Shown piece by piece: positions 1 to 14,300 of a stretch of DNA of 64,000 nt. Source of the DNA: Omphiscola glabra (taxonomy: Eukaryota > Mollusca > Gastropoda > Lymnaeidae); contig OZ024801.1 of NCBI GenBank assembly GCA_964017045.1, positions 27,996,049 to 28,060,048 of the forward strand, read 5' to 3'. Positions within the stretch are counted from its first letter, which is position 1. Each line of letters opens with the position of its first letter. Made by a program: the position numbers and the translations under genes. The notes below the pieces were generated by a model that was not told where the DNA came from, did no database searches, and saw only the letters and a list, made by a program, of their open reading frames with translations.

Positions 1-504
1 GCTTTAAAAAGTTAATAAGTGTCAGGTATTGATTACTTGATTCGAAAATTATTTCTGTGATCGATAATTTTTTTTTAAACATGTATTTTTTTTTACTTTT
101 TGGATTTTAAAATTTTCATCAATTTTTAAAAAAATATTTTTTTTTAATTTTTAATTATTTTTTTTTACAGTAATCGTATTTACAAATTGAGAGATAACAT
201 TGTAAAGTCTATTCCCTATGAATTAACATTCCAGATGAGATAGGGATACAGAAAATGAAAAATTAAATAATATTTTTATTTTGGAAGTTTTTTGTGTTTT
301 TTTTTTAAACGAATTATGTGGGAGTATGTGAGAGGGGGAAAAAACATGTTACTTCATGTACTGATAAATATATGACTCACAGGGCTTTTGACGCTTGCTC
401 TGCGGGACGTTTGACCGTCATGACGAAGGCCGACAGTAGCCGCAACTAACTTCTGGCTAACAAGGATTTCAACCAAATTTTCATTAAACTGAAAGAAATT
501 TTTT

Positions 505-690
505 TGGAAATCACATTTAACTGATGGAAAATTTGAATAACATGACATTTAACTTATGGAAAATTTGAACAACATAAATTTGAAGAAAATGACATTTAAC
601 AGATGGAAAATTTAACTGGCACAACGTTTAAACATGATATTTAAATGACTGAAAATTTGAACAAAATAACATTCAAGTAAGAGAACATCT
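505..690. repeat. Degenerate ~30-bp tandem repeat
   Basis: Repeated blocks of the form 'acatttaactgatggaaaa' followed by 'tttgaacaacat' recur about every 30 bp with substitutions. No coding potential. Confidence 0.6.
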
Positions 691-756
691 GACCAACACA
701 TTATAGTCCAAAAATTTGCGAAGACGCCATTTAAAAAAAGAATGCCCTTTCTGTCA

Positions 757-906
757 AAAGTCTGGAAGAATTCCCCCACTGTCAAACGTCTGGAAGAATT
801 CCCCCACTGTCAAACGTCTGGAAGAATTCCCCCCTCTGTCAAATGTCTGGAAGAATTCCCCCCTCTTTCTAACGTCTGGAATAATCCCCCCCTCTGTCAA
901 ACGCCT
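757..906. repeat. 28-bp minisatellite
   Basis: Five to six copies of a unit containing 'gtctggaagaattccccc' followed by 'actgtcaaac'. Several frames stay open through it, so open frames here are a repeat artefact. Confidence 0.85.
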
Positions 907-1776
907 GGTCACAGTTTCCCGTTGACGCCACGGCCCACCCAAAATGCTTCGATTTTCATTTTGACGACACAGAGATGGCTATTTCAGATCTCACCCCCTA
1001 CGTGGTCATGACTTTGTCTATTCATACGTTGCTGTGCGTCAAAGGGCGATTTAAAAAAAAAAAAATGTCAACCTTTTCTTAAAGGTACACTGTTTGTTTC
1101 CACTGGTGATGCAAGTGTTTCTTTCTTTTTTCATTCCTTTTGAACTGTCGCGTGACCAAAGACAAGAAAAATACAAAGCGTTTTTCTTTTTTAATATAAC
1201 TTTAGAAACGTGGAGAAATAGTTCAAACATGTCACAAGATCCCTATATTGTAATGAAATATTTATTCTCTAATTTGTTCAAAGGAAAAATGATTATCAAT
1301 TTTCCAGAGGATTCTAATAGTTTTTTGGGGTTTTTTTAAATTCAACGCAAACGGCCGATTCATCGCAACAAGGGGAAACAACTTGTTTAATAGCTTGCCC
1401 CTGTCGTGAAGAGATGACGGGTGGTTGTCCGAACAGAGAATGCCGTTTGTAAAGAGCATTGACTATATGAGAGGGCAGATGTTTATTTTAATTCTTTGTT
1501 CAAACACCAGAGAATGGGTTTTTAAAATAACGTGTCCCGAATACAACGCAACAATGTCTTTTTTTTTTTTTTTACTGGGAAGCGCTTATTTTTTAATGAG
1601 TGTAAAATTTATTTTATTAGAAAACAATAGGCCGTCAGGCTACGGCCTCGGCTTCAAGCTTGCCATGGCCGGGGTCGGTCATTTAAAGAGAGGACCACGG
1701 GGGGCAGAGACCCCGCAAGGACAGACTTCAAAGAGCCGTTATTTTTTTTAACCGAAAATTAATTTTTTTTCCAAGC

Positions 1777-1950
1777 AGGGGCGTAGGAAGGGATGTGGTG
1801 GAGGATACGGTCCGCCCCGGGGTGTCACTTTTTTTTTCTTTTATATGGAGGGGCGGCATTTTCAGGCCAATTCCAGATTATTTTCATGGAAGGGGGCCGC
1901 GAATTTCTTGGCCAAACCCCGGGCGGTACACTAACCATAGCCACGCCAAT
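1777..1950. mobile_element. Possible short hAT-like non-autonomous element
   Basis: The left end reads CAGGGGCGTAGGAAGG and the right end 'atagccacgccaatag', giving imperfect inverted ends of the CAGGGGCGTAG type. GC content is raised inside. I could not find a clear 8-bp target duplication. Confidence 0.4.
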
Positions 1951-1963
1951 AGTCTCAAATATT

Positions 1964-2290
1964 GAATTTTATCAGCATCTTTTTAGTTTATCCTTAATAT
2001 CTTTCTATTTTATCATTAGCATCTTTTTAGATTACCATAATATCTTTCTATTTTATCATTAGCATCTTTTTAGTTTATCCTTAATATCTTTCTATTTTAT
2101 CATTAGTATCTTTATATGTTATCGTGACTATCTTTTTATTTAATCATTAGCATCTTTTTAGTTCACTATTGTTATCTTTGTATTTTATCACAAGCCTCTT
2201 TTTTAGTTTGTCATTAACATCTTTATATTTTATCATTAGTATCTTTATATGTTATCATGACTATCTTTGTAGTTTATTTATTTATTGTGT
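1964..2290. repeat. AT-rich ~20-bp tandem repeat
   Basis: Variants of 'atctttttagtttatcatta' and 'atctttctattttatcatta' alternate through this intron segment. Confidence 0.7.
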
Positions 2291-2428
2291 GCTAATTAAT
2301 CTTTCTTTTTTTTCTGAAAAAAGAAACAAAGCCCTAGATTATGCCTGTTAGTAATATAGTTTGAAATGAACTACAGCAAAATAAATTTAAAAGTTGTTTA
2401 TATGCATGAAACTGCCCTCCCCCCCCTC

Positions 2429-2459
<31 letters not shown>

Positions 2460-2518
2460 AAAAAAAAGCAAATAAAAAAATGAAATAAATAAATAATTGT
2501 TCCTTTATTTCTTCACAG

Positions 2519-2624
2519 TTGACCGCCGCCCCTGGTTCAGAGCAGTATGTCATCATCGTACAGAGCAACGCCACCGCGACCTGCGAGAGTCAACTTAACC
2601 CGCCCAGCAACTACTCCATACCAG
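2519..2624 (+). CDS. Exon a: first IgGFc unit, late strands
   Basis: Acceptor 'cttcacag', donor 'gtagcc'; phase 0 in, 1 out. It reads ...[17 protein letters not shown]..., which lines up with the [14 protein letters not shown] part of the second unit, showing that a complete earlier unit begins upstream of the window. Confidence 0.8.
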
Positions 2625-5600
2625 GTAGCCAGCCAACCAACAACATTTTCTTTTTTTTAATGTTTACTTGTTGTGTTAGTACAGCGTTTCTCAACCTGTG
2701 GTTCGCGACCCCCCACTTTTTTTTTTTTGGGGGGGGGGGGGGGGGGGTGTTTGAACAACCCTTTCACAGGGGTCGCCTAAGACCATCGGAAAACACATGT
2801 ACTCTACAGTTATGAAGTAGCAATGAAAATAATTTTGTGGTTGAGGGTCCCCACAACATGAGGAACTGTATTAAAGGGTCGCGGCATTAGGAAGGTTAAG
2901 AACCACTGTGCTAGTAGAAGTCATTTGGTATATTTTAATCCGGGATAAATCAATTGATTTCTTCTTAACTAGTTGTTGTTTTTTAATTTATGTCACACAC
3001 ATAATATAAATAACATACGGATTCTTAATTCTTAACTTTTTAACCATAGATATCTATTGGTCGCATTGTTTAGCTAAGGAAACACCTTTGAAAACTTGAG
3101 AACCAGTGATTGAATACAGAGCTTTTTTATTTGAGCGTTCTTAATTTCCTTGCATAAAGGTCTATCTACGGAATCATCCAAATGCCCAGTGTGCCCCAGG
3201 TCAAGGAGCCATTTCTTTGAATTAATATTATCGACAACGATCTTTTTGTCTCATAGCCTTCCTATAAAATTGCAAATCGCTCATGTAAATAAACTTGGAT
3301 AGTTGTAATTAAGAAACAAAGATACGATACCACTGATGCCTTTAAGAGTATTCTCTCCCTTCATCAAAAAACACGCAAATATGACACAATATATTTAACG
3401 AAACAAATTTATTTACCATATTTATTCCCCCCCCCCCCCAATGAAGGCACTGATTTAATAGCCATGTGGTATCAAGTGACAACAAGTGGGGTTTTCAACC
3501 TGTCCTGCCCGTCGTCTGTAATGGCGTACTCGTATGTGAACAGCAACGACTTCTCGGCCCAATACCCGATCGCGTTCAGCCTTGGATCCATCAACTTGGT
3601 AACCGGGGGGGGGGGGGGGGGGAAGTGGGGGGGGGGGCTTGTCGGTTTAATGCTTGGGGGGAGCGGGCTATTTAAGAAATTTTACTTTATAATTTAGTAA
3701 ACTAAAAGCTCTCTTATTCAACACACTAAATGACACTGACCGCACCCTCTGCCTTATTTCACACCACAGCCCTGCACCCCCGCACAGGGAAACCCCGGCG
3801 ACGCCATCGACAACGACTGTGATGGCCAAATAGATGAAGATGATTGCACAGCTTCAACTTCCTATGGTAATATGAACCAATTTTTTATTTTGTTTTGTTT
3901 TGTTTTTGTTTATTTCTTTGTTTGTTCGTTCCATTGAGCGAATTCTAAAATAAAAGGTTAGGTTTTGAACATACAAAAATATCGACAGTAAAACGTACAG
4001 TGCAATCGGTCGCGGCTTCGAAACTAATAACTCCAGTAATTACAATTTTAAAATAGAACTAAAAGAACAACAAACAAACAAAAAATTTTACAAACAGTAC
4101 CCACTAGAACATAAACCATGAAAACAACACTGTAATAGCAAGAAAAACAAAAACACGAGCTGAACAGCCATCGTAGTAACAATCAAAACAGCCATCGTAG
4201 TAACAATCAAAACAGCCATCGTAGTAACAATCAAAACAGCCATCGTAGTAACAATCAAAACAGCCGTCGCAGTAACAATCAAAACAGCCATCGTAGTAAC
4301 AATCAAAACAGCCGTTGCAGTAACAATCAAAACAGCCATCGTAGTAACAATCAAAACAGCCATCGTAGTAACAATCAAAACAGCAATCACAGTACCCGGG
4401 CGACGAAGCCTTAATTCATTTTGATGTCATCCCCTAAGCATCAAAGTGATTATTTCAACATACATCCACATCCATCAAAACATAGAAAAAAGCATATGAC
4501 AAAAAGATTATTTGATACCACTATGCCTCGAACATGAGTCTATGCTATTCACGTCATATTCTGGTTTTTAGAATGGTTAAATATATCAAATTAAAAGGGC
4601 GTTCCTTGATTTATAAAATGTATATTGTATTGTGTGTGTGTGTGGGGGGGGGTACTATAAATCATAGATTACTTTTAAACATACATTCTGAATAAAATAT
4701 ATAAACCGTCATAAACAAACGAAAATTAATAGGGATTTAAGCTGTCAAGGGTCTCAAACTCGTGTGTGGTGTCACCGTTTATAAAACTAGGAGTCCCTTG
4801 AAAGCGTTGATTTTTTTTTTTTACATGATGCTCGGTGACATAATGACATAATTATAATGCGACATAATGACATTAGAATAATGTGCCATAATGAAATTAG
4901 TATAACCCGACATAATGAAATTAGTATAATGAGACATAGTGATATTAGTTTAATGGGATATAGTGATAAAAGTATAATGTGACATAATGACATCAGTATA
5001 ATGTGACATAATGAAATCAGTTTAATGTGGCTTAATGACATCAGTATAATGTGACATTAGAAATTAGCATAACGTGACATAATGACATAAGTATAATGTG
5101 ACATAATGACATTAGTTTAATGTGACATAAAAACATCAGTATAATGTGACATAATGACATTCGTATAATTTGCAATGTGTTTTACAGCTAGCAGCTGTAG
5201 TATGTGAAGGTGTACTATTGCCATGTGATATAATTTGACTTGTTACTGGTTACGAAATTTCTTAATTTTCATCACCATCCTACCCAGAGGCGTAGCTAGA
5301 GCGTATGGCGCCCGGGGACAAGATTCATTTTAAAGGGCCTCCCGTTCTATTTTCAACTCTCAAACCAATTATTTTCATCAATAAAATAATATCAAATCAC
5401 ATTTTGTCGCCCCTAACTAGTCTGGCGCCCAGGGACATCTGCCACCCCTCTTCACCCCCTTAGCTACGCCCATGATCTTACCTCTACTCATTTTTCTATA
5501 AAGTCAATGAATGTATAAAGTCAATGAATGTAAAATATCAATATTTGTTTAAAGTCAACGATTGCATAAAGTCAATGATTGCATAAAGTCAACGATTGCA

Positions 5601-8600
5601 TAAAGTCAATGATTGCATAAAGTCAATGGTTGTATCAAGTCAATGATTTTAATCAACTCTGTCTCCTCATAATGCTTTCCATTTCTTCATATTACTTTGT
5701 AACAGATTTATTAAAAAAATGTTTTTACTTTTCAGAAAAACTTGACTGTGGGCCAGTCATCTCCGGTAGTTACATTTTATATTTTCTTATAATTGTATAA
5801 AGGTCCATATAAATGTAATTTAGAGTTTGAACTCGAAAGACCGTCTGTGAGTTAAGTTCTTTAAATGCATCTAGTCAAAGATGTGTTCTTCAGACAGCAA
5901 GCAGTTCCAACGTTTCTTCAGACTCAGTACAACTAAAATTAAATCAGTTGACTGGAATTTGAGAGAAATTTCATGAAGTCTGCATTAGATAAACGAACTC
6001 TACCGTCCATTCAATTAACTAAATTACCTCTAGCCTAGCAAATAACGTAGACCTGATTTTTTTTTTATTAGAACGTGCCTTGCCTATTTATCATGAAATC
6101 ATTGGTACAATATCAATTCATTACCACGGCTTAAAACCTTTTGTTTAAATATAAATTAGAATTCGCTTCGAGTCTAATAGGTGATGTAGAAAAATAATTG
6201 AAAAAACAAAAAACTTCTTATTAGTTCAATATCAAAGCCGTTTCTGACCTTCTTTTTTTTTAAGATACGCCAATCATAATATAACTGTTTTAGGTAAATT
6301 TTTTAAAATCATATTCTAGGTTCCAGGGATGTCTACGGAAAGAGCTTCACATTTTTGATCCCTAGCAACAGTGATGTAAACGAGATCATGTTGCTCTTCG
6401 CCAGCTATGACCCGCAAAAGGATGTCTTCATAGCCATTTGCACACCATTAGGTATCTATCTGCACTGTACAACTAAAGTAAAGCTATGTTGTCTCTTTCG
6501 CGGTGTTCCAAATCGAGCTGCCATTACCAGGGCTGGGCCGAGGAAAAGCGGCGCCCGGGGCGGAGCCTGAAAATGCCCCCTCCCCGACTTCTAATATGGA
6601 TTTCTTCTTGTTGAAATAAGTTCACAGTATAACAATGAAAAGGACATAATCAAATTAATTGAAGGTCATGGGTTAAATGTATTTAAGAACTCTAAAAACG
6701 TTAAGTCATGGTTATTTTTTACATTGAATTTACTTTATTGAACATTTCCCTTTCCCGGTCTTCAAAGTTGCAAACCTGTCAATCACTTGATCAACATCGA
6801 TATCCTTCTCCGTGTCACTTTCAATTGATAGTAGAGCCAGATCAGAAAGCCTTGACTGTCCCATGGTGGATCGTAAATAGTTCTTGAGAAGCCTTAGTTT
6901 TGGAAAGCTCCGCTCTCATGAAACCACAGACGCACAGATCGTAAGAAACAATTGAAGGCTTAGCGAGAGTACTGGAAGAAATTCTAGGAAGTCGCATTCA
7001 GCTATGAATTTCAAAACATCCAATACTGACCAGTCCATGTTTTGTGAAATTCAATATCAGCTGCCTTTAGGTGTCTTCTAAGCCTTGGTATTCTTTTAAA
7101 AGTTCATCCTCTGATAACTCATCATAGAAAGAGGTTAATTTTGAAACAATGACTCTTCTTCACTCGCTGGTTTTAAACTATCGGGTTGAACATCCCCAAA
7201 CATATTTGCTACTTCCTTGATCACTGGGTTTCAGAATGAAAGTATCGCCCTAATGCTTTCTTCTCGCAGAGAGAGAGAGTCAAGCATATATTAATTTTAC
7301 TCCTGCCATTCTCTTCTTAAACCTACAGAAATTCCACATTGGTCTGATTTTAAAAGTGCCTTTTCAATAGCATGTTCCGACAAATGACAGGTTTATTATT
7401 TTGTAAAGCTTATCAATGGGTAAAATGTCATTTTTTATTGTTTTTAATTTCTGCCGATTCGATACATGTCCTAAGAATCGCCCGACCACAACGTATTTGG
7501 TATCAATCAGGGACTGGAACAAGCTTCCAAAAGGAACAGTTGAGGCGGCAACAATTGACTCATTTGCGTCTATTGCCTCAGGCCTTCCAACCCCTTGTGC
7601 GTGATACCCTCAAACAGTTACTCTTGTAACCAGTGAAATATCCTCATCAACACCAGGCACAGAGACATTGCAAATCCCATCAAACATTCATCGGAGCTAT
7701 AATGATCAATAAATTGATCGTGGGCCCTTAATATATAGAAGAAGAAGAAGAAGAAAAGCTTTATATCAGAGAATTTAGATAGATATATATATAGGTTCCT
7801 GTCACTTTCGAAAGTTACCGAACTCTTCACTCGACCTTGCATCGTGGTCGAAAAGGTGTTTTTCTGACCTAATTAAAGGGGCCCCTCATTTCTGACGCAT
7901 CAACTTTGAACTTTCAATAAATCATGCAATTGGATTGGTCACGTTTGTGGAAAATTTACGTGTAACGGGTTATCCTTTTATGAAATTCGGTTAGACCGAG
8001 CAGTGTGTGCTCTGTAAATATACAATTTTTCAATTTGGGGTCACCCCCCTGCGATGGTGTCGGCCGGTGCGGTCCGCACCCCCCCCCCGCACCCCCCTAG
8101 CTACACCACTGCTAAAAGGTTGCCGACCCCTGTCAAAGAGCATTTCGTTAAACAAACATCGGAAAACATATCCGACCGTCGCAAAATCCATGTGTTAACT
8201 AGATACGCATTCGCTGCACGCCCAGTGACCGAACGGTAATAATGTGATCTGCAAAATTGATCATTAAAACATATCGCAGAATACACCGCTGCAAAGACCT
8301 CGAAGTTTAATCTAAACTAATTTCGGAAACGACCTCTTTTCATACAAATATTTCTATATTATTACAATGTACAATAAAGCATCTTAAGCGTACAAGAAAC
8401 CACCACAGGTGTGCAATAAAGCACCTTAAGGTGTACAATAAAGCTATTTGGGATTAGCATATTTCTAGTAGTGACGATGAGCACAATTAATTCAATAGAG
8501 AAGAAAAAGAAGAAAGAAAAAAAAGTGTGTGTGTGGGGGGGGGGGGGTGTGTGACAGTGCCGTATTAATTCTAAAAAATTTAAAAGTTGCAATTAAAATT

Positions 8601-11282
8601 AAAAACTGTTGTTTTTTTTTAATTTTAAATACTTTCTATCAAAGACGGGTTTAAGAAGAAATATTTTAATTAATTATAACTTTTGTGCGCTTAAACTCAA
8701 AATTTCATATTAATGAGTGAATAGATTCATTGAAAAACAAGAACACTTTTTTTTTTCATTCATTGCTTTCAATTTTAAATTTGCAAGAAGCTGGAAAAGA
8801 AACTTCAAGCTGAATGTATATATAAAAAACTGTAATCTCCATACGACCAAAATCTGGCGAGCTGCAAATGTTCAAAAGTTCCGGGCCGCAAGGGGTTAAA
8901 GATGTGGTTGAAAACTCTCACACAAACACAACAAACTCAAAGAAGTAGCATCAAAATTCTGTCCCCTCAGAATGGTATCTCTTAAGTCGAGAACGATGTT
9001 TTCTCTTTGAATACATAGCTGAAGTCAGCGTTACACTTAGCCAAGTAGAGCCGCATATCTAGAGGGCTCTTTTTTTTTTTTACGTCAACGTTTTCATACT
9101 TGGAAAAAAAATCTGCCACCAAAAAAAAAAAAAACAACAAAAAAAAAACCCGTAGACAAGCAAGTGCTTCCGTCAAAGACACATTGTCCTCTGTCACCAA
9201 ACGTTCTTGCTCCCGTGACTTGCATGAGATTGCGAGTCCCGCTGCACCAGCCCGGCTGTCGTCGGTAATCGAACTGCTTTTAATTTCCCTCCGATCAACC
9301 GCCTCTTTGATTTTTCACTTCCGTTTTGGGAGCTCGGTCACAATTTTTTCGGCGTATGACTGGCTATTCAATTGTCATACGCCACATTTTGCAGACGACA
9401 CGGAACAAAAATGCCGCCGCCCCCCCCCCTTTTTTTAAAATATTGAACCCCATATTCCTACGCCCTTACTTATTTCAATTATCTATTTTATTTATCTTTT
9501 TTTTAAAATTCATTTATCGATTTCAATCATCTAATTAATTTTCAATTCTGTCTAATCCCCTTGTAAAATTTATTGATCTAATTCAGGGGTCACCAAACTT
9601 TGTTCACGGTGGGCCGGATGAACTGACCGGATAACGGAAAAAATAACGAGCGCGGGCCGGATAATCATTCTCTACAATACTTACAAACAAGTTCAGGTAC
9701 CGTCGGCGGGCCGGTTGAACTGGCCTCGCGGGCCGCATCCGGCCCGCGGGACGTAGTTTGGTGACTCATGATCTAATTCATCTCATCGATGACTATCTTC
9801 GTGTGTCACCAGCGTTAATTCCTCTGATTTATGCATGTTCCAGATCGTTCTCTAGTCAACATGACGACCAGCATCTTGGCGGGAGCAAACCACACAAGCT
9901 TAATTATAAACAACACCGCCGTCATCGCCAACGGCTCTCAGATCTTCAGGGACCGGGCAGTCCATGTGTCTGCCGACAATGAGGTGATCGCAGATGTTCT
10001 ACTACTTAAGAACATAAGGGCACCCAGTGGTGTGTTTGTGCAAGGGCTCAACAAGGCAGCGCCCCTGCCACATTTGTATGTAATGAGGATACGTCCTGGT
10101 AATGAGGATGCTTCTTGTCACATAAAATGAGGTCAAATATTATTAAATCCTGGCAGCGGACGTTATTCGGTTATTTTTTCGCGCCCCACCCCCTTTAAAT
10201 CTCCAATTTAACTTATCTTCATGTTCCTAGCTAAAGATAAGCTACTTGGGCATCTATCCACTTGTCAACAAAGTATCACTTGCAATGTACTATATTATGA
10301 TTATGTTGATGATGGTGATGGTGATTGTGTTGATGATGATGATGATGGTGACGATGATGGTGATGATTGTAATAAAATGGATGGTGATGATTAGGATGAT
10401 GATGATGTTGATGGTAATGATGATGGTGACATGACGATGACAGAGATGATGATGGTGGTGGCCGTGGTGGTGATGATGATGGTGATAATGCTAATGATGA
10501 TAATAATAACTACGTGTATGGCATGGTGCAGTTTGTGTAGCCGCCGCCCCCCCCCCCTTCCCCAATCTCAGGCCAAAATATAATTGATTTTTTTTTTTTA
10601 ATTTACTACGTTGTCATTTTTATCATATTTTTATTAGCAATTAGCGCCTGTCACCAATCAAAATTGTTTAACAATGATCAATCGATGAACTAGCCACAGT
10701 ATTCCAATCTGACCAACGTCTTTTAGTACGTATATCTCATTTAGTGCCAAACTGCTTCTCTCTAATAACAAAATTAATGGACAACCCGTCCCGTCAAACA
10801 CCCCCCTTCCCCAGAAACAACTGTCTGAAAGAAATACTGCCCAGTGGTCAGTGGGAATTTATGAAGAAATATGACGCCATGGACAAAGCATTGATCTGAC
10901 GCCAAAATAATATATATATATACATATACATGTAGTTTAATTTACAATCAGCGAGATTCCAAGGAATAAAGCTACTAGATCAATACTTTTATTTCTTGTA
11001 CGGTTTCCTTAGATTTCGGTGACTTTGGTTGTAAATTCACCTACCGGGAACCAATACAGTGGTGTTAGTGCCTTAGTCATACCAGACGATGTGCTAGGAC
11101 GGGAATACTTCATTGCCACCTATACCAGGTTCAGGGCAAGCTGCACTATACAGGTGAGATTATACTATAAGTTGGAAACAAAATCCAATGGGTAAAATTG
11201 TTCTGTACATTTATTAAATCAGTAGGCTGAAAAAATATGTTAAACTAAGCATTTTCAACCAATGAATTTGACATTGAAAGGT

Positions 11283-11329
<47 letters not shown>

Positions 11330-14300
11330 AAGGACTAGACCCTTAGGAAATCATCTGCATATATTTTGTAAAAAAAAAGTTAAGTTAAAAAATTTCCGAA
11401 TTGTCAGTGTTATTTTATTATAAAAATATATATATATTATGTTCAATTTTTTTTTACTGTCCAACATTCTGTTAATGGGAATGTTGACATAATATTAGAT
11501 TCTTTAATAGCTGAAAGCGTTACCAGGAGTCGCTGAGAGTGAATATGTATGTCACATCGTGTAACGTGTCAAGACAGCGAATATGCGTACGGAACACTGT
11601 GGTGAATTTAGCAGTGGTTCCCTTTTGTATATTGATACAGACATAGTAGTATTGCCTACCAGGGCTTAACCGGGTGCAGTTTTTTTTACCGGATCCGGGT
11701 ATTCTGCGAAAATATACCGTGGGTTCATATGCTACACACAAAAAAAGAATTGATTTATCATTTCTGTAATATATGCCGGCCTTGAAAAAATACTCATAAA
11801 GACAGTCCTAAAGACAGTCCTATAGACAGTCCTATAGACAGTCCTATAGACAGTCCTATAGACCTACACCATACACGTGGCTCTTTATTGAATACTAGTC
11901 ACCTTCAACCTAAAGAAACAAATTAAACATTTTTTAGCTTCTTGAGTAGGGTAGGGCAGCCCTGGGAACGCTGCTCCTAGGCAACCGTTTCGTCCCACCT
12001 AGTTCACAAACTAGTTGCGGGGTGGAAACCTACTGTAGAATCCCTCTTAAAGGGCGTCCGATGATTCCCCGGGATGGGTGGGGGAAGATATATAGGACGT
12101 AAGTTTACCAACCCAACTCCCGAGAAAGTCGATCGTGTGCACTGTGTGTATGCGCTGTGCCGGACCGACCGGGTATCCTTGGGTTGGGGCGGCCTCCAGC
12201 AGAAATCCCGATCGAGCGGACTCGGGTGGGGGCCGTCCTGGCAAAGGGACATCTCCAACGCGCCGCTTCGGGGCCCGATATTCGGGCATAGGGTGGGTGC
12301 TTTGGGGGAGTGCATAAGGAGCAATAAGCTCGACGGCCCGCTCACGCCATTTCCTAATGTGACATTTCAGTTGGGTAGGGCTTTTGTGAAAAGGTAAAAG
12401 CACCTACCAGAAACAAAATATATACATGAAACTTTATCAATAAATGCTCCTGGAGATTGATTGTTACCATTCGTCTGTGATGTTGCTCTTTTTATCGTAA
12501 ACCCCACAACAACAACAAAAAAAGGGGGGGGCCGATTTAAAAAAAAACATGATAGTTTTAATAAGTAAAAGTATGAAGGTAGAACATAGCGTCATTTCAT
12601 CAAATTTCAAGAATGTAAGATCGACATGTTCCGAAAACAGTGTAGATAGCTAAATACTCACGTAAGTTGTATAGCCTACGTATATCTATTAATTACATTG
12701 ATTATATAGTTTTTAATGTGCAGCGTGCCGTGTAATTCAAAGAACTTAATAAACAATGGCTGGTCTAAATTTTAAACAAGTATTGTATGTTTGAAAAATA
12801 ATAAAATGCCCGGATGTCGAAACTGACAGGAATTTACTCGATTGGTTGGATCAGTTTGCTTGATTATTTTTGTTCTATCCAGATCACGGCCTTTCATCTC
12901 AACACCACGACGGTCAAGATCAGACTTCGACTTCAATCGGCAAGCTCGCCGCTAGAGTTCGAGGGTCAACAATATTACCCTGGGCAACTCATCTGTGTAG
13001 ACCTGGAACAGTATCAGTCCCTTCAGATTCAAGCACCCATTGACCTCTCTGGTACAATTTGATGGATGATTGGATGGTAGTGGCAAATAGCATTCATTCG
13101 CTAATCGATGGCCGGAATGGGTGGTGGGTGATCTCTTTTACTGATATTTCAGCAAGGTTTTATCGAACAGTGGCTGGGGACATTGTAAGCGATGTGGCAA
13201 TGAAATAAACGATAACTGTGGTTTCTTTCTGAAATTCTGAAAAGCAGGTATTTCATAACTTAAAATAGCCAGGTGTTTGGGATGAAACGAAATTATTATT
13301 TTTGTTTTAATTAAAGAGCTGCAACACTTCGCGTAATGGGCTACTTGTGGCTTGAATGAAACTGCAAATATTAAACGTCCAGATACATGTAGTTCTGTTT
13401 AAAAGGACACTTTATCTTAGAGACTACATAAACCGTGGACTCGTCCAAGCCATCCCTTTATGTCTGGTCTGCCTGCCCACCCAAGTCTCCGAGGCTTCTC
13501 TTCCTTTGGCTCTGTCCGTGAATCGGTCTCTATCGTCTCTGCGTCCGGACTGCGAGTCTGGCTGTCCCTACACATACTCTAGCTCCTCCTTCTTTTTCTC
13601 CTAGGTGGAAGGTTGTCCATGCCCCTTACAATTAATCTATCCCTCGCCTATCCTTTCCTGGCTCATTGGGAATGTCTGTCATTAACAGTAAAATTAGCAT
13701 ACAACCTCGAGAGCCAGATACGTAATTCTTTACCTTCGACCGTGTTGCTTAAGTAAGAGTGATACGATGTTGTCAAATCCTCATGTTCGGCCGGATTGAG
13801 TAATTCGTCAAGTACTTAAACACGTTGTAATATCTCGTACTATTCTTAATATCACTGAATAAACTCAAGTCCTTTTCATAATAATTATAACTATTATAAC
13901 TAATTTTAAATACAGGCTGCAACTTCAATAGACCCATGAATATCTTATGGTATAGCGCAGCTCGCTATCAGACCTACCAGGAACACATCTTACTTCCACA
14001 AAGTTCCACTCAATACTGCCGCACGACTAAAACTTACGTCACAATACAGTCGAGACAATACGTCACAATTAACATAAAAATACGTCATTCAGTAAAGCGC
14101 GGGAAGAGCGTTCATTAACTAATTAAAACTCTCTAAAACACACATCGCGTGTAATAAACATAACATTCAGTCGCAACAGTTACTAATGAACTCCCATACT
14201 CGACAGATGCCCCCCTCCCCACTAGCGGTCTTCCTACCTCGTGACTGGGTGGACATTTTAATTTTAACCATAAACTAGACCACCTCCAATGTAGTCGTAA

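Larger units (their letters stand above)
1..2518. other. AT-rich intron (or 5' flank) before first visible exon
   Basis: I see no exon here. The stretch is AT-rich with long T runs and holds two minisatellites (about 505-690 and 757-906), a possible short hAT-like element (about 1777-1950), an AT-rich repeat (about 1964-2290) and a C-run/A-run at 2408-2467. Because the exon at 2519 opens in phase 0 in the middle of a domain, this is probably an intron of the IgGFc-domain gene whose earlier exons lie upstream of the window. Confidence 0.6.

Noticed and set aside
4163..4386. CRISPR-like array
   Set aside because: Direct repeats are contiguous without unique spacers, and the genome is eukaryotic; the same holds for the other arrays.
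8101..8135. A second hAT end ('ggttgccgacccctg') beside the 8035-8113 fragment
   Set aside because: The matching opposite end and target duplication could not be found.
9100..9438. 112-codon frame starting with a Lys-rich segment
   Set aside because: An A-run artefact with no domain, no splice support and no similarity I recognise.
12004..12403. GC-rich overlapping frames of 107-118 codons
   Set aside because: They fall in a dispersed retroposon present in three copies whose frames are not conserved between copies.
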